Shown here piece by piece: positions 1 through 5,041 of a stretch of DNA of 5,048 bases. Made by a program: the position numbers and the translations under genes. Source of the stretch: an uncultured Ruminobacter sp. GTDB lineage: Bacteria; Pseudomonadota; Gammaproteobacteria; Enterobacterales; Succinivibrionaceae. The notes under the pieces are model-generated. The model was not told the DNA's origin, searched no databases, and saw only the letters and a list, made by a program, of their open reading frames with translations. The first letter of the stretch is position 1. The number at the start of each line of letters is the position of its first letter. Location: positions 1-5,048 of the forward strand of contig CAAFXL010000224.1 of the NCBI GenBank assembly GCA_900767005.1, in the 5' to 3' direction.

Positions 1-30
1 CTGGAGTTCAGACGTGTGCTCTTCCGATCT
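1..30. other. Illumina adapter remnant (assembly artefact)
   Basis: These 30 bases match from memory the 3' portion of the Illumina TruSeq read-2 adapter, ending in the diagnostic GCTCTTCCGATCT. They are not part of the organism's genome. The next bases continue directly into ffh: the CT at 31-32 fits the end of an Ala codon, and from 33 the frame reads LPVVKEF, matching E. coli Ffh ALPVVREF. The adapter therefore abuts true sequence at base 31, and the contig was probably built from an untrimmed read at this end. In the ffh frame the adapter has no stop codon and encodes GVQTCALPIS, which could be annotated wrongly as protein. Confidence 0.97.
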
Positions 31-1271
31 CTCTACCTGTAGTAAAAGAATTTATTGAAGAAGTAAAGACTAAAGCTTTAGGTAAAGAAGTTAATCTTGC
101 CCTAAATCCGGGACAAGAATTTATTAAGATCGTATTTGAAGAACTTAAAACTGTTATGGGTAGTGAAAATGCAGCACTATCATTTAATGGTCAGCCTCCT
201 CAAGTATATTTAATGGCAGGTTTACAAGGTGCTGGTAAAACTACATCAGTTGCAAAACTTGCTAAATACTTAAAAGAAAGATTAAAAAAGAAAGTAATGG
301 TAGTTAGTACCGACGTATATCGTCCGGCTGCAATCGACCAGTTAAAAACTCTAGCAAGCCAAGTTGGCGTTGAGTTCTTTGAATCAACTGTAAAAGAAAA
401 GCCAATTGATATCGCCGAAAAAGCAATTAAAGAAGCTAAGATTAAATTTATTGATGTTCTTTTAATTGATACTGCAGGTCGTTTACATGTTGATGAAGAA
501 ATGATGGAGGAAATTAAGGAACTTCATAAAGTTACTAATCCTCTTGAAACTTTATTCGTGGTTGATGCAATGACTGGTCAAGATGCAGCTAATACTGCAA
601 AGGCTTTTAATGATGCTTTACCATTAACTGGGGTTATTTTAACTAAGATCGATGGTGATGCTCGAGGTGGTGCTGCACTATCAGTTAGAAAGATTACTAA
701 TTGCCCAATCAAGTTTATCGGTTCTGGTGAAAAGATTGAAGCTTTAGAACCATTCTATCCAGATCGTATGGCAAGCCGTATTTTAGATATGGGCGATGTA
801 TTAACCTTAGTTGAAGAATTAGAAAGAAAGGTTGATAAAGATAAAGCTGCTAAGATGGCTGATAAGTTCAAAAATGGTAAGTCTTTTACTTTAGAAGACT
901 ATATGGAACAAATTGGTCAGATGCGTAACATGGGCGGCGTAATGGGAATTATGAGTAAGCTTCCTGGTATGGTAAATCTTCCTGATGAAGTAAAAGATCA
1001 GATTAATGATAAAGATTTCTACCGTAAAGAAGCTATTATTTTATCAATGACTAAAAAGGAAAGACAAAACCCTGAAATTATTAAAGGCTCAAGAAGAAAG
1101 CGTATCGCTCTTGGTGCAGGCGTTGAAATTTCAGATGTTTCGAAACTAATCCGTGAATTTGAAATGATGCAAAAAGTTATGAGACAAATTCAAGGTAAAG
1201 GCGGAATTAGAAAGATGATGGGACTAATGAAAACCTTTATGGGGAAAGGTCCATTTGGTGGTATGAGATAA
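31..1271 (+). CDS. ffh: Signal recognition particle GTPase Ffh (SRP54), 5'-truncated
   Basis: Ffh binds 4.5S RNA to form the bacterial SRP, which recognises signal sequences emerging from the ribosome and delivers them, through the FtsY receptor, to the membrane translocon. The first complete codon is at 33 and 412 residues are visible. By comparison with E. coli Ffh (453 aa), about 44 N-terminal residues of the N domain are lost at the contig edge. Motifs follow in order: the rest of the N domain with LNPGQEF; the P-loop GLQGAGKTT (219-245); DVYRPAAIDQL; DTAGR (468-482); TKIDGDARGG (from 642); then the Met-rich M domain with its finger-loop region MGGVMGIMSKLPGM and the RNA-binding segment SRRKRIALGAG (from 1089). 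The ATG at 156 is an internal Met (VMGSEN, compare E. coli AMGEEN), not the start. A terminator follows, so ffh is probably transcribed separately from rpsP. Confidence 0.98.
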
Positions 1272-1293
1272 AATAATAAAATCTTATTTTTTT

Positions 1294-1326
1294 AAATCCT
1301 TTAAGAGAAATCTTAAAGGATTTTTT
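1294..1326 (+). terminator. Intrinsic terminator of ffh
   Basis: A perfect 13-bp inverted repeat (AAATCCTTTAAGA at 1294-1306 and TCTTAAAGGATTT at 1311-1323) encloses a GAAA tetraloop of the stable GNRA class. It runs into T6 at 1321-1326, with further T-rich sequence beyond. It sits 22 nt after the ffh stop. The A-rich left flank could also let it work in the opposite direction. Confidence 0.9.
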
Positions 1327-1450
1327 AATTTTTAAGATATATATCACTTAACAATATAAGATAATTTTAAATAAATATTAAATATTTATAGATTAACACG
1401 GATAAAACAAAATTAATCTTTATAACTTTTTTATAAAAAATAAAAAATAC

Positions 1451-1478
1451 TTGCATTTTCCTATGGAATGGTTATAAT
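1451..1478 (+). promoter_or_regulatory. Sigma70-type promoter for the rpsP operon
   Basis: A -35 element TTGCAT (1451-1456) and a perfect -10 hexamer TATAAT (1473-1478) are separated by 16 bp. Transcription would start near 1485, giving a leader of about 70 nt before the rpsP ATG. Directly upstream lie A/T tracts (1427-1449, including the palindrome TTTTTTATAAAAAA) of the kind that act as UP elements at strong ribosomal-protein promoters. Farther upstream, 1333-1426 is AT-rich with no reading frame; it holds a 9-bp inverted repeat (ATAAATATT 1371-1379 and AATATTTAT 1381-1389) and a looser AGATTAA/TTAATCT dyad (1390-1396 and 1413-1419) of unknown meaning. Confidence 0.85.
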
Positions 1479-1503
1479 TTCGCAACCTATTTTGTATAGT
1501 GAA

Positions 1504-1531
1504 TGAAAGATTTAGTTCTTTCAATTTTTTT
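1504..1531 (+). promoter_or_regulatory. Hairpin plus T-run in the rpsP leader (possible attenuator)
   Basis: Between the promoter and rpsP there is a perfect 7-bp stem (TGAAAGA 1504-1510, TCTTTCA 1517-1523) with a 6-nt loop. AA and seven T residues (1525-1531) follow. The shape is that of a weak intrinsic terminator placed about 20 nt after the predicted transcription start and 23 nt before the rpsP start. Only two of the seven pairs are G-C, so it may merely pause polymerase or have no role. Confidence 0.35.
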
Positions 1532-1554
1532 ACATTTATTAGTTAGAGGACGAT

Positions 1555-1809
1555 ATGGTAATCATTCGTTTACAACGTCGTGGCGCTAAGAAGCGTCCTT
1601 TCTACCATGTAGTAGTTGCAGATTCTCGCCGTGCTTTAAGCGGTCGTTTCATTGAAAACGTAGGTTTCTACAACCCAATCGCTACTGGTCAGGAAGAAAA
1701 GTTAAAGCTAAACCTTGAAAGCATTGAAAAGTGGCAGGCAAATGGTGCTCAGTTATCTGATCGCGTTGCTTACTTAGTAAAGAGCTACAAGGCTGAACAA
1801 GCTGCTTAA
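1555..1809 (+). CDS. rpsP: 30S ribosomal protein bS16
   Basis: bS16 is a small-subunit protein that binds 16S rRNA in the 30S body and helps its assembly. The 84-residue product is close to the usual length (82 in E. coli) and nearly matches the family signature at its N-terminus, MVIIRLQRRGAKKRPFYHVVVADSRR. This is followed by GRFIENVGFYNPIA and the C-terminal ISDRV-like segment LSDRVAYLVKSY. The ATG at 1555 is supported by AGAGGA at 1545-1550, four bases upstream. It is the first gene of the operon, driven by the promoter at 1451-1478. The codons are richer in C-ending forms (CGT, ATC, TTC, TAC) than rimM or trmD, as expected for a highly expressed ribosomal-protein gene. Confidence 0.99.
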   Translation: MVIIRLQRRGAKKRPFYHVVVADSRRALSGRFIENVGFYNPIATGQEEKLKLNLESIEKWQANGAQLSDRVAYLVKSYKAEQAA

Positions 1810-1828
1810 TTTTAAGAGGATTTAAAGG

Positions 1829-2359
1829 ATGGCAGAAAAGGAAGTTCCTGAGGTTATGGGTCGATTTGGTGCTGTTTATGGTATCAAAGGCTGGCTAAAG
1901 GTTTTTTCTGAAACTGAAGATCCTGAAAATCTTTTTACATATGCTCCATGGTTTTATCGCCATAAGGGGCAAGAATGGCGTGAGATAAAAATTGAAAGTT
2001 ATCGACGTCATGCTGATGGGTTTATCGCGAAGATTGAAAATGTAAATGTTCGTGAAATAGCTCAGGGTTTTACTGGAGCTGAAATTGGAATTTTAGGTAG
2101 TTCATTACCATCGCTTCCTGAAGGCGTTTATCGCTGGAGAGACTTAATCGGTCTAAAGGTGGTGAATAAGCAAGATTATTGCTTAGGGACTGTAAGTAGT
2201 CTAATGGATATCGGTTCTAATGATGTGTTAGTAGTAAAGCCAGAATTAAATGATGCGTATGAAATGAAGGAAAGATTAATTCCATATGTTGAAAATCATA
2301 TATTGGAAGTTAATCTTGAGAACAAAGTAATATTGGTTGATTGGGATCCTGATTTTTAA
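1829..2359 (+). CDS. rimM: Ribosome maturation factor RimM
   Basis: RimM binds uS19 in the 30S head and assists late maturation of the small subunit and 16S rRNA processing in the cytoplasm. The 176 residues compare with 182 in E. coli. The N-terminal beta-barrel domain (about 1-95) carries GRFGAVYGIKGWLKVFSETEDPENLF. The C-terminal PRC-barrel domain (about 100-176) carries YRWRDLIGLKVV, the GSNDVLVVKP motif and the closing ERLIPYVENHILEVNLENKVILVDWDPDF. The gene starts 19 nt after rpsP. AGAGGA (1815-1820) lies 8 nt before the ATG. One oddity is that the usual YYW triplet is YRW (101-103), so the second conserved Tyr is Arg. After the TAA come one codon and three in-frame TAGs. Confidence 0.98.
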   Translation: MAEKEVPEVMGRFGAVYGIKGWLKVFSETEDPENLFTYAPWFYRHKGQEWREIKIESYRRHADGFIAKIENVNVREIAQGFTGAEIGILGSSLPSLPEGVYRWRDLIGLKVVNKQDYCLGTVSSLMDIGSNDVLVVKPELNDAYEMKERLIPYVENHILEVNLENKVILVDWDPDF

Positions 2360-2382
2360 TCCTAGTAGTAGTTGAGGCATGT

Positions 2383-3138
2383 ATGAAAATTGGTGTTGTT
2401 ACCCTTTTTCCGCAAATGTTTGATGCTATTACACAATATGGGGTTTCGTCTCGAGCCTGTAAGCATGGTTTAATTGAAATTTCGTATACAAATCCTCGTG
2501 ATTTTGCTTACGATAAGCATCAAAAAGTTGATGAAAAGCCATTTGGTGGCGGTCCTGGTATGCTAATGATGGTGCAACCATTACGCGATGCGATTTTAAA
2601 AGCAAAGCAAGCTTTACCCAAGGCAAAGGTAGTTTATCTTTCTCCACAAGGAAAAAGATTTTCTAATGAAGCAGCAGTTAATTTTTCTGCTTTAGAAGAA
2701 GTTATCTTTGTTTCAGGTCGTTACGAAGGCATTGATGAGCGTATCATTGAGACGCTAATTGATGAAGAATGGTCTATAGGTGATTATGTGCTTAGTGGTG
2801 GTGAATTAGCTACCATGGTGATGATCGATGCAATAGCTCGCTTTATTCCTGGAGTTCTAGGAGATAGCGATAGTGCCCAAGCAGATTCTTTTGCACAAGG
2901 GTTACTAGATTATCCACAATACACAAAACCTCTAGAAATCGATGGTTTAAAAGTACCTGATGTATTATTAAGTGGCAATCATGAGTTAATACGTAAGTGG
3001 CGATTAAAAGAAGCTTTAGGTAGGACTTATGAAAGGCGTCCTGATTTGTTAAATAACCTAGCTCTGACTGACGAGCAAGAAAAACTTCTTGCCCAATATC
3101 TTAAGGAGCATCCTCAAGATGCTACCCGAAAGCAGTAG
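2383..3138 (+). CDS. trmD: tRNA (guanine37-N1)-methyltransferase TrmD
   Basis: TrmD methylates N1 of G37, next to the anticodon, in tRNAs reading CNN and some other codons, using S-adenosylmethionine, and so prevents +1 frameshifting. The 251 residues compare with 255 in E. coli. This SPOUT enzyme forms a trefoil knot that binds AdoMet. Visible pieces are MKIGVVTLFPQMFDAI, KPFGGGPGMLMMVQPLRDA (52-70), YLSPQG (85-90), GRYEGIDER (112-120), SIGDYVLSGGELA (131-143), ARFIPGVLG (152-160) and the tRNA-side tail LLSGNHELIRKWRLKEALGRTYERRPDLL. Arg153 and Asp168 (in ADSF) correspond to the catalytic Arg154 and Asp169 of the H. influenzae enzyme, so it should be active. GAGG (2374-2377) sits 5 nt before the ATG, 23 nt after rimM. 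Confidence 0.99.
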   Translation: MKIGVVTLFPQMFDAITQYGVSSRACKHGLIEISYTNPRDFAYDKHQKVDEKPFGGGPGMLMMVQPLRDAILKAKQALPKAKVVYLSPQGKRFSNEAAVNFSALEEVIFVSGRYEGIDERIIETLIDEEWSIGDYVLSGGELATMVMIDAIARFIPGVLGDSDSAQADSFAQGLLDYPQYTKPLEIDGLKVPDVLLSGNHELIRKWRLKEALGRTYERRPDLLNNLALTDEQEKLLAQYLKEHPQDATRKQ

Positions 3139-3174
3139 AGAGTTATCAGTATATCCTAGGTAGGAAAATTTATA

Positions 3175-3525
3175 ATGAATATTATTCAAGAAATTGAAAA
3201 AGAACAAATGCGTTCTGACATCCCAGAGTTCGCTCCTGGTGATACTGTACGTGTTCAGGTTCGTGTAGTAGAAGGCGACAAAGAACGTTTACAGGCTTAT
3301 GAAGGTGTGGTTATTGCTAAGCGTAACCGTGGTTTACATTCAGCATTTACTGTAAGAAAGATTTCTAACGGTGAAGGCGTTGAAAGAGTATTCCAGACTC
3401 ACAGCCCTATTATTTCATCTGTAGAAGTTACTCGTCGCGGTAAGGTACGTCGTGCTAAGTTATACTACTTACGTCAGTTAACTGGTAAGGCTGCTCGTAT
3501 TCGTGAAAAGCTTGCTACTAAGTAA
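3175..3525 (+). CDS. rplS: 50S ribosomal protein bL19
   Basis: bL19 sits at the 30S-50S interface of the large subunit and contributes to an intersubunit bridge. The 116 residues (115 in E. coli) include the family hallmarks FAPGDTVRVQVRVVEG, RLQAYEGVVIAKRNRG and LHSAFTVRKISNGEGVERVFQ, then the basic C-terminus RRGKVRRAKLYYLRQLTGKAARI. The ATG is preceded by AGGTAGGA (3158-3165), with 9 nt between the AGGA and the start. It lies 36 nt after trmD, the largest gap in the operon, and a strong terminator follows. Codon choice resembles rpsP more than trmD, in keeping with high ribosomal-protein expression from a transcript it shares with two weakly expressed enzymes. Confidence 0.99.
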   Translation: MNIIQEIEKEQMRSDIPEFAPGDTVRVQVRVVEGDKERLQAYEGVVIAKRNRGLHSAFTVRKISNGEGVERVFQTHSPIISSVEVTRRGKVRRAKLYYLRQLTGKAARIREKLATK

Positions 3526-3555
3526 GATTTAATTAGACATACAAAATTGGTGACA

Positions 3556-3586
3556 AGGGGCATATTTATATGCCCCTCTGTTTTTT
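3556..3586 (+). terminator. Intrinsic terminator of the rpsP-rplS operon
   Basis: AGGGGCATAT (3556-3565) and ATATGCCCCT (3568-3577) form a perfect inverted repeat whose core AGGGGCAT/ATGCCCCT stem is GC-rich, unlike everything around it. CTG and T6 (3581-3586) follow. It begins 30 nt after the rplS stop and is the strongest terminator in the window. Confidence 0.95.
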
Positions 3587-3777
3587 AGAAATTTGATTTA
3601 TTATTTTCTTTTAAAACTTTTTTCTTAATTACTATTTCTAAACTGACAAGATCTGTTGAAAACTTTTTTATAATTTGTTTGCAGGTTTTTATTTTTAGGA
3701 AAGTTGGGATTTTAATTAATTTATTAAAGTTTTGATTTTTGGGTTTTATTTTTTGATTAGATTTTTGGGATTTGTTT
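3587..3777. other. T-rich intergenic spacer with a C-free 100-nt stretch
   Basis: No reading frame of useful length, RNA gene or mobile-element end is visible between the two terminators. The + strand from 3683 to 3782 contains no C at all but about 20 G, including three GGG runs (3706-3708, 3741-3743, 3767-3769). A 10-bp direct repeat GATTTTTGGG occurs at 3734-3743 and 3760-3769. A perfect TATAAT is present at 3669-3674, but its best -35-like partner (CTGACA, 3643-3648) is 20 bp away, so I do not call a promoter. Confidence 0.5.
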
Positions 3778-3792
3778 AGTTTCTTTTTTTAG

Positions 3793-3826
3793 AAAAAAGA
3801 AACTAGCATAATAAATTATGCTAGTT
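3793..3826 (-). terminator. Intrinsic terminator of the CBM48-domain gene
   Basis: Read on the minus strand, AACTAGCATAAT (3826-3815) pairs perfectly with ATTATGCTAGTT (3812-3801), a 12-bp repeat with a very short centre, followed by TCTTTTTT (3800-3793). It begins 18 nt downstream of the minus-strand stop at 3845. On the + strand the same region also forms a second stem with 3777-3789, described in the findings. Confidence 0.85.
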
Positions 3827-3844
3827 CTTCATTATTGAAATAAT

Positions 3845-4177
3845 TTAAGCTACTACAGTAAATACTGAGTTTTCACCACCGAATGGATTTGGGCAATACT
3901 TTTCAGCATTCCAATCGTTATCGTACTTTTCAGAGCCATCAGGCATTACAAATCTAAAACGATATTGGAAAGCTTTAGTTTCTTGGGGAATTGGTAGATC
4001 AATAGAAAGAGAATATGAACCTTCTTTCTTCTTAGCTTTTGATGCTACTAGTGGAATTGGATCCCAACCATTAAAATCGCAGAGAAGATAAACTTCCTTT
4101 GCACCTAAAGCTGCTTCTTTAGCAACTTCAAAGGTAACTTTAACTTTGGTTTTTAAATATTTTTTTACTGTACTCAT
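3845..4177 (-). CDS. Stand-alone CBM48 / isoamylase early-set domain protein
   Basis: The product is 110 residues and consists almost wholly of one immunoglobulin-like E-set domain of the CBM48 / AMPK-beta glycogen-binding type. Supporting motifs are VYLLCDFNGWDP (29-40; the family consensus is close to GDFNxW, with Cys here in place of Gly), KAFQYRFRFVMPDG (68-81), and YDNDWNAEKYCPNPFGGENSVF (85-106), whose PNPFGGENS end is typical of bacterial members. Trp38 and Trp89 are candidate sugar-contact residues by family analogy. There is no signal peptide or membrane segment, so it should be cytoplasmic. A longer frame opens at 4207, but the Met at 4177 is preferred because of its GAGGAAG site and because the extra ten residues fall outside the domain. 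Alpha-glucan binding is inferred from the fold only; no enzyme domain accompanies it. Confidence 0.9.
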   Translation of the reverse strand: MSTVKKYLKTKVKVTFEVAKEAALGAKEVYLLCDFNGWDPIPLVASKAKKKEGSYSLSIDLPIPQETKAFQYRFRFVMPDGSEKYDNDWNAEKYCPNPFGGENSVFTVVA

Positions 4178-4180
4178 AAT

Positions 4181-4187
4181 CTTCCTC
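4181..4187 (-). promoter_or_regulatory. Ribosome binding site that sets the CBM48 gene start
   Basis: On the minus strand GAGGAAG lies 3 nt before the ATG at 4177, with its GAGG core 6 nt away. No comparable site precedes the alternative ATG at 4207, whose upstream bases are A/T-rich (TTTGAAGAACACAAAAC). This favours the 110-residue form. Confidence 0.8.
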
Positions 4188-4235
4188 ACATGAATAATTT
4201 TGAGCAAACATGTTTTGTGTTCTTCAAATTTTTCT

Positions 4236-4275
4236 TTTATAGTAGATAAATTTTTAAAAAAATAATTTATCTACT
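4236..4275 (-). promoter_or_regulatory. 12-bp dyad overlapping a -10-like site upstream of the CBM48 gene
   Basis: AGTAGATAAATT (4241-4252) and AATTTATCTACT (4264-4275) are a perfect 12-bp inverted repeat with an 11-nt A/T centre. On the minus strand the second arm runs directly into TATAAA (4241-4236), a 5-of-6 match to the -10 consensus, which would give a leader of about 50 nt. No good -35 is seen at 16-18 bp. The placement resembles an operator over a promoter; a transcribed hairpin is the alternative. Confidence 0.4.
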
Positions 4276-4423
4276 TTTTATATTATTTATTTTTTGAACA
4301 ATTAACACAATAAAAATAGATCTTTTTATTTTAAAAATGTGTTAGATATTGAAAAATTTAAAATTTTGCTCTTTAAAATTTAACTTTTTAGTAAGAAATA
4401 ATTTTAAATTTTTAAATTTTAGA
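4276..4423. other. AT-rich spacer between mutH and the CBM48 gene
   Basis: Nearly all bases are A or T and no reading frame is supported. There are nested A/T inverted repeats: AATAAAAA (4309-4316) with TTTTTATT (4323-4330), outer TAACACA (4303-4309) with TGTGTTA (4338-4344), and AAATTTT (4361-4367) with AAAATTT (4375-4381). None has the GC stem plus T-run of a convincing mutH terminator, so mutH transcripts may read through toward the CBM48 gene. Confidence 0.4.
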
Positions 4424-5041
4424 TTATTTAGAAAATTCTTCTAATAAGATTTTATTAGTAAAAGAGGTTTTTAAATAAAATGAATATTGAGGAACGCCTT
4501 TAATTTTACCTGATGGTCTAATTTGCATTTGGTTGCCAATTTTGGCGCTAAGTTGAGTGATATCATTTGTGGTTAGAAAATCCATAATTTCTTCCCAATC
4601 TTGCTTTATTAATTCTAAATCGTCTTCCTTTAATTCCCATAAAAAAGCTCTTCCAATATGGCGCTCGGTAAATGGAATTTCAGTATTACCTTCTATTGGG
4701 ACCCAAAGGATTTTTTTTAATTTATTGTATAGATTTGAGTTCTCAAAACTTTGCCCAAACGTATCATGATGAAAAATACAAACATGTGTAGTTTGGGTAG
4801 CTTTTCCATCATAATTAATAGGAATAGTCTTTAGTTCTATTTTAAGATTTGGAAAATCTTGAATGGGATTGGCTTCAGCACTTGCCCCAAGAGCCACCTC
4901 AATTAATTGCCCCATAAAACCTTTAGCATATTTTAAAGAAAAAGGGAGCTCTATTTTTAAGATATTAGCTAGTTCCCTAATTGTTAATCCTTCAATTTGT
5001 TGGGCTCTATGCATAAGTTCGGCTACGGTTTTTGGCTCCAT
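4424..5041 (-). CDS. mutH: DNA mismatch repair endonuclease MutH
   Basis: MutH is activated by MutS-MutL and nicks the unmethylated strand at hemimethylated GATC sites, directing mismatch repair to new DNA. The catalytic pattern is intact: Asp62 in QDF, then Glu69 and Lys71 in IELKT, equal to E. coli Asp70, Glu77 and Lys79. Glu48 in LIEVALGAS and Lys40 in KGFMG also match conserved residues. Other family blocks are NKLKKILWVPIEG (106-118), QDWEEIMDFL (147-156), QIRP (173-176) and FYLKTSFT (188-195). The length is 205 aa against about 223-229 in H. influenzae and E. coli; the loop between QIRP and FYL is about 14 residues shorter. The ATG at 5041 aligns with the H. influenzae start (MIPQTLEQLL), but only 7 bp precede it and no ribosome site can be seen, so a slightly longer form is possible. 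Confidence 0.95.
   Translation of the reverse strand: MEPKTVAELMHRAQQIEGLTIRELANILKIELPFSLKYAKGFMGQLIEVALGASAEANPIQDFPNLKIELKTIPINYDGKATQTTHVCIFHHDTFGQSFENSNLYNKLKKILWVPIEGNTEIPFTERHIGRAFLWELKEDDLELIKQDWEEIMDFLTTNDITQLSAKIGNQMQIRPSGKIKGVPQYSFYLKTSFTNKILLEEFSK

Noticed and set aside
2429..2647. 72-codon open frame on the minus strand inside trmD
   Set aside because: It lies fully antisense to strongly conserved TrmD motifs, has no recognisable domain and no ribosome site; it is a shadow of the real gene.
3684..3769. G-quadruplex suggested by several GG/GGG runs in the C-free stretch
   Set aside because: The three GGG runs are separated by 32 and 23 nt, and a fourth run is missing, so loop lengths are far outside those of stable quadruplexes.
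4178..4207. Longer start (4207) for the CBM48-domain protein
   Set aside because: The ten added residues (MLKIIHVRKI) are outside the domain, no ribosome site precedes them, and they cover the clear GAGGAAG site of the downstream ATG.
4303..4381. Terminator for mutH in the A/T inverted repeats
   Set aside because: The stems are almost wholly A-T pairs in extremely AT-rich sequence, expected by chance, and lack a GC-rich stem next to a clean T-run in the minus-strand direction.
4557..4769. 70-codon open frame on the + strand inside mutH
   Set aside because: It is antisense to the conserved core of MutH, Ser/Phe-rich in the way expected of a complementary reading of AT-rich coding DNA, and lacks a ribosome site.
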